Of a stretch of DNA of 64,000 nucleotides, positions 1 through 7,314 are shown one piece after another; positions within the stretch are counted from its first letter, which is position 1; each line of letters starts with the position of its first letter. The translations under genes and the position numbers were made by a program. The notes beneath the pieces were generated by a model. That model was not told where the DNA came from and did no database searches. It worked only from the letters and a program-made list of their open reading frames with translations. The DNA is taken from NCBI RefSeq assembly GCF_937924975.1, contig NZ_CALEYG010000029.1, forward strand, positions 79,787 to 143,786. Direction: 5' to 3'. Source of the DNA: an uncultured Stomatobaculum sp. Lineage in GTDB: Bacteria > Bacillota > Clostridia > Lachnospirales > Lachnospiraceae.

Positions 1-179
1 GCGGGGGTGAGCGTGAGACCTTTCCGGGAGCGGAGAAAGAGGGTAATGCCGAGCTCCTGTTCAAGTTCGCGGAGGGCGGCAGTCAGCGAGGGCTGAGTCA
101 CAAACAGGGCTTCGGCGGCGGCGGTCAGAGAGCCGCGCTTGGCAATCACATCGATATAGCGGAGCTGACGCAGAGTCAT
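1..179 (-). CDS. LysR-family transcriptional regulator, N-terminal part (cut by window edge)
   Basis: Reading the minus strand from the ATG at 179-177 gives 59 residues that start MTLRQLRYIDVIAKRGS and continue with a typical LysR helix-turn-helix (SLTAAAEALFVTQPSLTAAL, then LEQELGITLFLR). Only the DNA-binding domain is inside the window; the effector domain lies to the left. The gene is divergent from the MetE-like gene at 299, with a 119-bp AT-rich intergenic region. That arrangement is usual for a LysR protein controlling its neighbour, so it may be a methionine/sulfur regulator (MetR- or CysB-like role, inference). Confidence 0.85.
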   Translation of the reverse strand, partial: MTLRQLRYIDVIAKRGSLTAAAEALFVTQPSLTAALRELEQELGITLFLRSRKGLTLTP

Positions 180-234
180 GGAACACACCTCGTTTCATAA
201 AAATTAGCTATGTTTTTCAAGATATTATAAATAT

Positions 235-263
235 TTTCCAAGAGAAGAACAAGTCGCTACAAT
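235..263 (+). promoter_or_regulatory. Probable promoter of the MetE-like gene
   Basis: A -10 hexamer TACAAT (258-263) lies 17 bp downstream of a weak -35 TTTCCA (235-240). The weak -35 in an AT-rich divergent region next to a LysR gene fits activator-dependent transcription. The AGGAGG ribosome binding site is at 285-290. Confidence 0.5.
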
Positions 264-298
264 GAGGGACATGAGAAACAAGCAAGGAGGATTCAACA

Positions 299-1429
299 AT
301 GAGCAAGTGGACAACACCCTTTCGATATGACTATGTCGGGAGCTTTTTGCGCCCGGAGACTTTAAAGCAGGCGAGAGCCGATTGGAATGCGGGAAAGATT
401 TCCCGCGAGGAACTTCGCAAGGTGGAGGATGCCTGCATCACGGATTTGATTGAGAAGCAGAAGGCGCTCGGCTACCATGTGATTACGGACGGCGAGTTCC
501 GTCGGAGCTACTGGCACCTCGATTTCATGTGGGGGCTAAACGGCATCGAGGAGATCGAGCTGGATCACGGCTATTATTTTAAGGGGGAGGAGACCACGCA
601 CGGTTCCTGCCGCATGACGGGAAAAATAAGCGGCGAGAACCATCCGATTGTACAGGACTTTCTCTTCGTGAAGCAGTTTGAGGACGAGAACACGATTGCA
701 AAGCAGACGCTGCCCGCTCCGGCGCAGACCCTCGCCGAGCTCTTCCGCGAGGACAATGCGCGGATTACCCGCGAATTTTATCCGGATGACGAAGAGCTGC
801 TTCGCGACCTTGCGGCGGCTTACCGGAGAGTCTATCTGGACCTCTACGCGGCGGGCTGCCGGAACATTCAGCTCGACGACTGCACCTGGGGTATGATTGT
901 GGACGAGGAGGGCTACTGGAAGATGCGCGAAGGCGACGGCGCAACCCTCGAGCAGGAGGCGGAGCGCTATCTGAAGGTCAATAACCTCTCCCTCGAGAAC
1001 TTGCCGGAGGATTTGGTCGTGAACACCCACATCTGCCGCGGCAACTACCACTCGACCTATGCGAGCAGCGGCCCCTACGACAAGGTGGCGCCTTATGTCT
1101 TTGCGCAGGAAAAGGTGGAGAGCTTTTATCTGGAGTACGATGATAAGCGCTCCGGCAACTTTACGAGCTTAAAGCAGATTCCGCGCGGCAAGAAGGTGGT
1201 GCTCGGCCTCATCACGAGCAAGCGCCCGGAACTCGAATCCAAGGAACTCATAAAGCGTCGCATCTATGAGGCTTCGCAGTATGTACCGCTTCGCGACCTT
1301 TCCTTAAGCCCGCAGTGCGGCTTCGCCTCCTGCGAAATCGGCAACAAGCTGACCGAGGAAGAGCAGTTTGCAAAGCTTCGTTTGGTCAAGGAGATAGCGG
1401 AAGAGGTATGGGGAAAGGAAGAGGCATAA
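299..1429 (+). CDS. MetE-like (cobalamin-independent methionine synthase family) methyltransferase, YxjG type
   Basis: The 376-residue product covers only the C-terminal catalytic half of MetE, like Bacillus YxjG/YxjH and archaeal core MetE. It probably transfers a methyl group to homocysteine or another thiol in the cytoplasm. Supporting segments are the N-terminal YDYVGSFLRP, the QLDDCTWG loop, NTHICRGNY (His/Cys zinc ligand region) and SPQCGFASC near the C-terminus with the last zinc-binding Cys. The start has a strong AGGAGG eight bases upstream. The last 160 bp are duplicated near 6.9-7.06 kb, 145 bp of it identically (see findings). Methyl donor cannot be told from the sequence. Divergent LysR gene suggests regulated expression. 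Confidence 0.85.
   Translation: MSKWTTPFRYDYVGSFLRPETLKQARADWNAGKISREELRKVEDACITDLIEKQKALGYHVITDGEFRRSYWHLDFMWGLNGIEEIELDHGYYFKGEETTHGSCRMTGKISGENHPIVQDFLFVKQFEDENTIAKQTLPAPAQTLAELFREDNARITREFYPDDEELLRDLAAAYRRVYLDLYAAGCRNIQLDDCTWGMIVDEEGYWKMREGDGATLEQEAERYLKVNNLSLENLPEDLVVNTHICRGNYHSTYASSGPYDKVAPYVFAQEKVESFYLEYDDKRSGNFTSLKQIPRGKKVVLGLITSKRPELESKELIKRRIYEASQYVPLRDLSLSPQCGFASCEIGNKLTEEEQFAKLRLVKEIAEEVWGKEEA
1269..1413 (+). repeat. Direct repeat, copy 1 (3' end of the MetE-like gene)
   Basis: These 145 bp are identical, base for base, to 6902-7046 (offset 5633). Beyond the repeat the two copies diverge within the last five codons: this copy ends GKEEA-stop, the other GKDKA-stop, both at the same relative position. 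The pair brackets the four-gene operon between them. Confidence 0.9.
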
Positions 1430-1474
1430 GCGAGCAGGAAACAGTACACCGAAAGGAGCGCGGAAATCCGCGTT

Positions 1475-1507
1475 AAAGACAGCTGTCAAAAGACAGCTGT
1501 CTTTTTT
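1475..1507 (+). terminator. Intrinsic terminator after the MetE-like gene
   Basis: Perfect 13-bp inverted repeat (AAAGACAGCTGTC at 1475-1487, GACAGCTGTCTTT at 1492-1504), four-base A loop, followed by T's to 1507. Confidence 0.9.
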
Positions 1508-1603
1508 GTGAGAAAGTTATGAAGGATCCAAGGAAGAGTGCTGCGGACTGTGAAAAAAGTTATAAACATAAAGGAGTATTAGCTTTGAAAATTGGGACAG
1601 ACA

Positions 1604-1632
1604 TTGACATAAATATGTACAAAAGTTAAAAT
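1604..1632 (+). promoter_or_regulatory. Strong promoter of the lipase-like operon
   Basis: TTGACA (1604-1609), 17-bp spacer, TAAAAT (1627-1632). It sits in a markedly AT-rich stretch about 60 bp before the first gene of the operon at 1692, and is the only evident promoter for the following four overlapping genes. Confidence 0.75.
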
Positions 1633-1691
1633 AAATATATTGTAACTGCGAATAAGTGGTGAACTTCAGTCAAAACGGATAGGAGGTCGGA

Positions 1692-2027
1692 ATGAGCTGT
1701 CGGTGTGAGGATATACGCTGTTGTAAGGCAGAGCACATGCGTCTGGAGGCCTGTTATCATAAATCGGTGTCTTTAAGTAATCTGTTAGGCGGAGAACGGG
1801 AGGCCGGTGATTTCATTCTGGCGAAGGAAAAAGAGGCTTTCTATGTGTCGGATTTCCTGCGGGATCAGCTCTGGCAACGGCTTCGCGGCATTACAACCGA
1901 GGAATTTGAACGCCATGTGGACCTGAATCTCTCCATGCGGAACTGGATGGAGCGGTTGCAGCAGGAAATCGAGGACCTCGAAGAGGAAGATGAACGCTAC
2001 CACGAGGATGAGGACAATGACGACTGA
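1692..2027 (+). CDS. Small acidic helical protein of unknown function, first gene of lipase-like operon
   Basis: The 111-residue product starts MSCRCEDIRCCKAEH and ends in a very acidic tail (EDLEEEDERYHEDEDNDD). It has no signal peptide or membrane segment and is predicted mostly helical (heptad-like LNLSMRNWMERLQQEIEDL). AGGAGG at 1681-1686 fixes the start. It overlaps the next gene slightly, so the two are translationally coupled. I do not recognise the family with confidence. Small Cys-rich/acidic helical proteins of this size often precede LXG-type toxin genes in Firmicutes as secretion partners or targeting factors; that role is an inference from its position ahead of the large lipase-like gene. 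Confidence 0.7.
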   Translation: MSCRCEDIRCCKAEHMRLEACYHKSVSLSNLLGGEREAGDFILAKEKEAFYVSDFLRDQLWQRLRGITTEEFERHVDLNLSMRNWMERLQQEIEDLEEEDERYHEDEDNDD

Positions 2028-2796
2028 AGAACGCGGGCAGGAGGAACAGGAGCGCAGGCAAAAGAAGCGGATAAAACGCATCTTGCTACCGCTTTTGGCA
2101 CTGTGGCTGGCTGTGCAGCTGGGAAAATGCGTCTATCGAGAGGAAAAGCGTCGCCTCGGCTACGCCCATACTGTGGAACAGTATATGAACCGGAAGTATC
2201 GGAAGTTCGGGGATCGGTTTCACTTTTATTTTGAAAATGAAGAAAGACCGGATGGCGTGAGCACTGTGAAACTCTATTCGGAGAAGTTTCCGAACGGAGC
2301 CGACTATTGTTATTATCCGATTGAGCGGGATTACTGGTGGGATGAAAACGGTGCTCACTACCTGGATAACTATATGTGTCTATGGTATCAGAAAAAGATG
2401 TGGGAAGCTTATGTCCCCTTCTTTGATGAGGCCTTTGGCAAGGGGCAGTATACGATATCCGGTGGTGCCATACTGATGCCGGACTGGCAGGATTACGGAC
2501 CGGAAACCGGACTGGAGGAATACCTCAATACAGCAGAGGGTTTTTCGATTGCACTGGATGTAAAGAGCGATTTTGCAAAAAGCGAAGAGACTATAGAGAT
2601 ATTGCGAAAACGCATGGTAGAGCGCAATTGGGGATTACGACTATACATTAGTTATGTTGATCAAGCTGGAAATGAAATTGCCTATGATAGAGTGGGTATC
2701 AATACCTATTCGATTGGGCGGATTAAGCTGAGATGGGACTATAAAAATGCTGAGATGAAGGAGAGATGGGAACATGCCGGGAACACTGTTGAGTGA
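2017..2796 (+). CDS. Membrane-anchored protein of unknown function (candidate immunity protein)
   Basis: About 259 residues from the ATG at 2017; in-frame ATGs at 1990 and 2008 are alternatives and no ribosome binding site decides between them. A charged N-terminus is followed by one hydrophobic segment (RILLPLLALWLAVQLGKCVY), giving a single-pass N-terminal anchor with the rest outside the cell. The ectodomain is rich in Tyr and Trp (DYWWDENGAHYLDNYMCLWY). It overlaps the upstream gene by about 11 bp and the downstream lipase-like gene by 23 bp. No family was recognised. Its location right before a putative lipase effector and its external domain make an immunity role possible (inference, low certainty). 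Confidence 0.65.
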   Translation: MTTEERGQEEQERRQKKRIKRILLPLLALWLAVQLGKCVYREEKRRLGYAHTVEQYMNRKYRKFGDRFHFYFENEERPDGVSTVKLYSEKFPNGADYCYYPIERDYWWDENGAHYLDNYMCLWYQKKMWEAYVPFFDEAFGKGQYTISGGAILMPDWQDYGPETGLEEYLNTAEGFSIALDVKSDFAKSEETIEILRKRMVERNWGLRLYISYVDQAGNEIAYDRVGINTYSIGRIKLRWDYKNAEMKERWEHAGNTVE

Positions 2797-5299
2797 AGAA
2801 GAACGACGCAATCGAGCAGAGTTGCAGATTCATACCTGCGATTTGGTTCTATACATGCCGCTCGAGAAATTGAATATCGAAAAAAGAGAATTTGCAAACA
2901 AGCCGATTTCGATACAGGAAATTGTTGACGATATCGATGAGAGTCTTGCAAGAGATTCCAACTTCCTCAGCGAGGCCGAAAAGCACGAATTTGCCACCCT
3001 GAAGGCCTGCATCAGCGAGGAAAAGGGCTACCCGGAACTCGGGGAGATTAAGGTCTCGAACATCAGCTGCTATATGAATAAAAACGTGCTGAAAGCGCAG
3101 GGGCTTTCGGATAGAGAAATCACACATATGACGGAAAAGGATTACCAGCTGAACGCTGTCTTTCAGTACGAGGGCAGCGAGGCGCAGGGGTTCAAGCAGG
3201 GGTACCGCATCGGGTTTCGCGGGACGACGGCGCGGGACTGGCATGATCACGCGAACAACTATGCGCTCTGGACGGGGCGCTGTGAGCACGGCGACAGGAC
3301 GTTTGAGTCGGTTTCCTCGATGACGGTTCCGACCATGCAGTACCTCGAGTTGCTCCACGATGCGCCCGGCGTTGACACCGGGTTTCAGCGGGAATTTCGA
3401 AACGATCGGGTTGAAATATTTGGGCAGTCGCGCGGCGGGCTCATGGCGGAGATGGCGGTTTGTATCTACCCCGAGTGGATTCCCCTTGCCTATGTGATTG
3501 ATGCGCCCCAGACTTCCCCGGAATTTGTCGAGGATGTGGTATATCAGGACGGCATGGCGGCCTTTCAGAGTTACCGCGATAAAATCGTGCTGATTCGCGG
3601 GAGCAACGATCCGGTCAGTGCGCTCGGGTACAACCCGCGCTACGGCTATTTCGCCGGCGAGTGCGTGGTGCGGCAGTGCGCGGATTATAATATGCTGGAG
3701 GCGCTCCTGGATCCCTTCCACGACCATTATCCGGATGCCTTTCTGGTCGAGGGGCCGGACGGGAAAATGCGGGTCGCGCCGATTGCAGCGGAACCGGACG
3801 GACCGGTACATGTCCTGGTGCGGAAAATTTCCGAGCGCATTATGCTGGAATTGAGTCAGGAAGAACGGGAACTTGTCATACAGGCACTCATGCTGCTCGC
3901 GCAGGAGTTCATGGGCGGCGGCAAACGCGGCGCCGATGATGTAAAGACGGCGGCGGAGAATGCGAAAATCATTGAGAAGGGCATGACGCTCTTTTTCCGG
4001 ATTACAGAAGAGGTGATTCTGGAAGAGGGACTTTTCGATGGATGCAAGGAAGAGTTAGAGCGGGATCTGGACAGCCTGAGAAGCAGATTGCAGAAAGAGA
4101 ATCCGATGTTTGCGGAGTGCCTCGACTATGCGGTGCAAAGGGCATTTCAGGCGAGTCAGACCAGACTGCGGCTTTCACTTGCGAAGGCGGATAAAGAGGC
4201 AGGATGGGACAATGCGATGCGGGAACTTTCCGCCTTTTTCGCCTTAAAGCGGAGTCTTCTGGGAAGCGGTATGCTGCTCAGCGCCTCGGTAATCGACTAT
4301 TTTGTGCTGGAGAAGCATTCCGTCAAGGAGCTTCTCGAGATTAAACTGGGACAGTACAAAAAGCTCGCGGAGAATTTCCGGAAAAGACTTAGGATGAATC
4401 GGTTTGGCGCGATTGTCACAAACGGCATCGAGGACGGGCTGCAGAGGGATTTGGATGAGTTGAATTCGAATCTGGCGGGGGCTTTGACGACTGCCTACAC
4501 GCTGCACGGCTTGCAGAGCAAATATTTTAAGAAGAAAAAAGACGGAAAAGACGCGAAAAGCGCCGAGACAATGCCGGACGGCATCGGTCTTCGGGATGCG
4601 CTCGAAATCTGGGCGCTGGCCGTGCTGCGGAAAGGAGCGAAGGACAAGCCGGGCGAGACGCAGAAGTTGGATGAGTTGCAGAGTTTCTGTAGAAAGAATG
4701 CGGCAGCGTGCGGACAGATGGCCGGTCTTACCTGCAGCATGCTGGCGGAGGACCTTGAAGCGCTGAAGGTGCATCCGGTGCTACAGGTGCTGAAAGAGCA
4801 GAATGAAGTGGGAGCACATGATATTGAGGGCAAGATAGCAGCCGCAGAGGCGAGCAATGCGCGTCTCGGCGAGGTCTTCGGAAACTTGGCGGACAGTATG
4901 GAACTCGAACTTCCGCCGCTCGGCAGCCCTATGCCGCGGCGCTTGTCGCTCGAGGCATTTCCGGCTTTGTTGCGGGATCCGCTCGCGGTGCGGAGCGGAA
5001 GGCTCTCAATCGATCTTGAAAAGTCGAGCGAAGTGATAGGACTTCTGGACAGTTATATTGAACGCGCAGAGCAGCGGGAAGCGGCGCTCCGGGAGCTCTG
5101 GGCAAAGCTTCGCGGCATTCGCTTCGGCTTCGGGGTGTGCTCAAATCTCGAGGATATGATGGCGGTCACGGACAAGCGGCGCGAGCAGTTTGCAAAGCAC
5201 CGGGATCACATTGCGGAATTCCGGCAGCACTGTGCGGACTGGGACAGTGCCGCAAGCGCAGCGATGCAGGCAGAGATTCTGAAGAGGAAAAGACCATGA
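2774..5299 (+). CDS. Lipase-like alpha/beta hydrolase with long helical C-terminal region
   Basis: The 841-residue product has an N-terminal hydrolase domain (about 85-340) resembling the DUF2974/class-3 lipase fold: an oxyanion-type GFRGT (147-151), the nucleophile elbow GQSRGG with Ser219, an acid candidate Asp279 in GSNDP, and His316/His318 in FHDHYPD. The remaining ~450 residues are Lys/Glu-rich and mainly helical, with probable coiled coils and no membrane segment. There is no signal peptide, so export would need a dedicated system. N-terminal lipase plus C-terminal helical domain recalls the type VII secreted lipase TslA, which carries its LXG-like part at the C-terminus (established for TslA; similarity here is my inference). 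GGAGAG before the ATG supports the start, which overlaps the previous gene by 23 bp. Confidence 0.7.
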   Translation: MPGTLLSEEERRNRAELQIHTCDLVLYMPLEKLNIEKREFANKPISIQEIVDDIDESLARDSNFLSEAEKHEFATLKACISEEKGYPELGEIKVSNISCYMNKNVLKAQGLSDREITHMTEKDYQLNAVFQYEGSEAQGFKQGYRIGFRGTTARDWHDHANNYALWTGRCEHGDRTFESVSSMTVPTMQYLELLHDAPGVDTGFQREFRNDRVEIFGQSRGGLMAEMAVCIYPEWIPLAYVIDAPQTSPEFVEDVVYQDGMAAFQSYRDKIVLIRGSNDPVSALGYNPRYGYFAGECVVRQCADYNMLEALLDPFHDHYPDAFLVEGPDGKMRVAPIAAEPDGPVHVLVRKISERIMLELSQEERELVIQALMLLAQEFMGGGKRGADDVKTAAENAKIIEKGMTLFFRITEEVILEEGLFDGCKEELERDLDSLRSRLQKENPMFAECLDYAVQRAFQASQTRLRLSLAKADKEAGWDNAMRELSAFFALKRSLLGSGMLLSASVIDYFVLEKHSVKELLEIKLGQYKKLAENFRKRLRMNRFGAIVTNGIEDGLQRDLDELNSNLAGALTTAYTLHGLQSKYFKKKKDGKDAKSAETMPDGIGLRDALEIWALAVLRKGAKDKPGETQKLDELQSFCRKNAAACGQMAGLTCSMLAEDLEALKVHPVLQVLKEQNEVGAHDIEGKIAAAEASNARLGEVFGNLADSMELELPPLGSPMPRRLSLEAFPALLRDPLAVRSGRLSIDLEKSSEVIGLLDSYIERAEQREAALRELWAKLRGIRFGFGVCSNLEDMMAVTDKRREQFAKHRDHIAEFRQHCADWDSAASAAMQAEILKRKRP

Positions 5300-6903
5300 G
5301 GATACGACGAGGGGGAAGGTACGCGGGCTGCGCGGCTGCGCTCTGCCTGCTTGCTGTCCTAGCGCTTTGCGGCTGTCAGAAGAAGCAGGCGGCTCTGCCG
5401 CCGGATTTCGGTGGAAAAAAGGTGCTTCGCGTTGCGGTGGTGCAGCCCGGCGCTTGTCTCGATGTGCAGCGCTCGGATACTCCGGAGGTTTCTCTGATTG
5501 CGGATGAGGTCACGGAAGGCCTGTTTCGCTTTACGGACGAGCGTTTGCTGGAGCCTGCGCTTGCGGAGGATTTCCCGGAGATTTCGGAGGACGGGCTTGA
5601 ATATCGCTTTGTCTTGAAGCCAGGGCTCTGTTTTTCCGACGGCACGGCGCTGACCGCGGAGGATGTGCGTTTCAGCCTGACGAGGCTGTTGTCCCCGGAG
5701 ACAGCATCGCCCGCGGCAACTTATTTTTCGATGATTGACGGGGCTGCGGAAGTGCAGTGCGGAGAGAGCCGTGTGCTTCGCGGCATCACGGTACAGGATG
5801 ACAGACATTTTACCATACGTCTACAATATCCCTATGCGCCCTTTTTAAAGAATCTCGGACTCTCGGCAGCGACTGTGTATCCGAAGGCAGCCTGCGAGGC
5901 GGCGGGTGAGAGCTGGGGCAAACAGGGAAAACTGCTCGGGTCGGGCCCGTTTTTGCTGAAAGAGCAAGGGGATAGGCAGTGCGTTCTGATCCGGAACGAG
6001 AAGTACCATGGTACCGCGGCCAAGCTGGATGAGCTCCGCGTGCTGTACTATAAAAATGACGGACAGTGTTTTGCCGCATACCGGCACAATAAGGTCGATT
6101 TTACGGCGATCAATGCGGCGCAGTACCGGCGTTGCAAAAAGACCCTGGAGGATGAGGTGCACATTCACCATCCGGTTGCGCTGATTTCGCTGCGCATGAA
6201 TCCGTGCAGTTCAAAGCTGAAGAACAGTCGGCTCCGGTGGGCCATGACCGTAGGTCTGGACCGCAGGCGTTGCATTGACAAGGCGCTTGACGGTGCGGGG
6301 CTGCCTGCAAGTTCCCTGCTGCACATCCGCGTGCCGGGGCACAACAACGCGAGAAATCAGAATTACTATGACTATAAGAGAGCGAGAGAGGCGGTCAAGG
6401 AAGCGGGCTATTACGGCGGGCAGATTACGCTCACCGCGGTGGTGCCGCGACAAAATCTGAAATTCATGCGGGAAGTGAAGCGGGAGTGGGAAAAAGTCGG
6501 CATAGGATTGAAGCTTGAGGGGGCAGACGAAGCGCGCTGTGCGGAAGCGCTGAACGACCCGCAGGCGGATCTCGTCTGGCAGGAGAACTGGTATCCCTAT
6601 CCCGAAGGAGACCAGGCGCTGTATCCCTATTTTCACAGCGCAAATTTACCGGCGAATGCGCTCTTCGGGCGCAACGCTGATGTGGATGCTTGGCTCGATG
6701 ACGCAAGGCGCGAGCCCTATGAGCCGGACCGCGCTGTTTTTTACGCGAAGGCGGATGAGCTGCTCTCAAGGGATGACTGTACGGCCATACCGCTCTACTA
6801 TCCGCAGTGTCAGTATCTGATGAAGCCCTATGTCAAAAAGCAGTGGTCGGGAAATCTGATTTACCATTTCTGGGATACGGACATCGAAGTGCCGTCGCAG
6901 TAG
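5296..6903 (+). CDS. OppA-like family 5 solute-binding lipoprotein (orphan)
   Basis: Starting at the ATG overlapping the previous stop (ATGA), the 535-residue product has a lipoprotein signal peptide with lipobox LALCGC (Cys acylated after cleavage). It is full length for SBP_bac_5 proteins: features include SDGTALTAEDVRFSLTRLL, the family signature region after the signal peptide, and a C-terminal FWDTDIEV. Such proteins bind peptides, nickel complexes or other small solutes outside the membrane and deliver them to an ABC permease. No permease or ATPase gene is nearby, which is odd, and translational coupling to a lipase-like gene is unusual. Its TAG stop lies exactly at the start of the duplicated MetE-like 3' end (6902), so its last residues may have been set by that junction. 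Confidence 0.85.
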   Translation: MRIRRGGRYAGCAAALCLLAVLALCGCQKKQAALPPDFGGKKVLRVAVVQPGACLDVQRSDTPEVSLIADEVTEGLFRFTDERLLEPALAEDFPEISEDGLEYRFVLKPGLCFSDGTALTAEDVRFSLTRLLSPETASPAATYFSMIDGAAEVQCGESRVLRGITVQDDRHFTIRLQYPYAPFLKNLGLSAATVYPKAACEAAGESWGKQGKLLGSGPFLLKEQGDRQCVLIRNEKYHGTAAKLDELRVLYYKNDGQCFAAYRHNKVDFTAINAAQYRRCKKTLEDEVHIHHPVALISLRMNPCSSKLKNSRLRWAMTVGLDRRRCIDKALDGAGLPASSLLHIRVPGHNNARNQNYYDYKRAREAVKEAGYYGGQITLTAVVPRQNLKFMREVKREWEKVGIGLKLEGADEARCAEALNDPQADLVWQENWYPYPEGDQALYPYFHSANLPANALFGRNADVDAWLDDARREPYEPDRAVFYAKADELLSRDDCTAIPLYYPQCQYLMKPYVKKQWSGNLIYHFWDTDIEVPSQ

Positions 6904-7046
6904 GCTTCGCAGTATGTACCGCTTCGCGACCTTTCCTTAAGCCCGCAGTGCGGCTTCGCCTCCTGCGAAATCGGCAACAAGCTGACCGAGGAAGAGCAGT
7001 TTGCAAAGCTTCGTTTGGTCAAGGAGATAGCGGAAGAGGTATGGGG
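6902..7046 (+). repeat. Direct repeat, copy 2
   Basis: 145 bp identical to 1269-1413. The identity begins at the stop codon of the solute-binding protein gene and ends inside the ATGGGG that precedes the last codons of the MetE remnant. Confidence 0.9.
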
Positions 7047-7062
7047 CAAGGATAAAGCGTAA
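6902..7062 (+). pseudogene. 3' remnant of a second MetE-like gene copy
   Basis: The segment encodes in frame the C-terminal ~52 residues of a MetE-like protein, ending VWGKDKA and TAA at 7060-7062, with no start codon or 5' part. It reads in the same frame as the upstream solute-binding protein, from which it is separated only by that gene's TAG stop (GAG in the intact gene). It keeps its own terminator downstream. Bases 6902-7046 are identical to 1269-1413, whereas the last five codons differ. Confidence 0.85.
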
Positions 7063-7091
7063 GCGGGAAAATGATGAAATATAAAGGACAG

Positions 7092-7132
7092 AAACGAGCA
7101 GCGGTGCGACAAGACGAACGCTGCTCGTTTTT
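7092..7132 (+). terminator. Intrinsic terminator
   Basis: AAACGAGCAGCG (7092-7103) pairs with CGCTGCTCGTTT (7119-7130), 15-base loop, then T's. It probably belonged to the lost MetE-like paralogue and now ends the lipase-like operon. Confidence 0.85.
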
Positions 7133-7231
7133 GTGAACTGAGAACAGTAGTTAAAAAAGAGAGACGACTCTGACAGCAAGAAACGATAGATGCAAAAAAA
7201 GACAAGAGTTTTAAATTTAAAGAATATTCAA

Positions 7232-7274
7232 TATAATGCGTGGAGCTTTTATGCTATAAGGAGCATATAAGCTC
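7232..7274 (+). promoter_or_regulatory. Promoter -10 and leader hairpin before the malolactic enzyme gene
   Basis: TATAAT at 7232-7237 (a weak TTTTAA lies 17 bp upstream). Directly after it, 7243-7255 pairs with 7262-7274 (13 bp, one mismatch, six-base loop). The hairpin has no U-run, so it is not a simple terminator; it could stabilise the leader or be a protein-binding site. Confidence 0.5.
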
Positions 7275-7314
7275 GTCATGAGATTGACAGAGCGTCTGAG
7301 ACAGGAGGTTCAAA

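Noticed and set aside
180..298. S-box (SAM) riboswitch before the MetE-like gene
   Set aside because: The region is too short and AT-rich and lacks the conserved S-box core; a divergent LysR gene offers a better explanation.
2849..3811. Long open frame on the minus strand inside the lipase-like gene
   Set aside because: It is a shadow of the GC-rich plus-strand gene, without ribosome binding site or recognisable protein features; the same holds for other long antisense frames such as 30615-32048 and 33243-34385.
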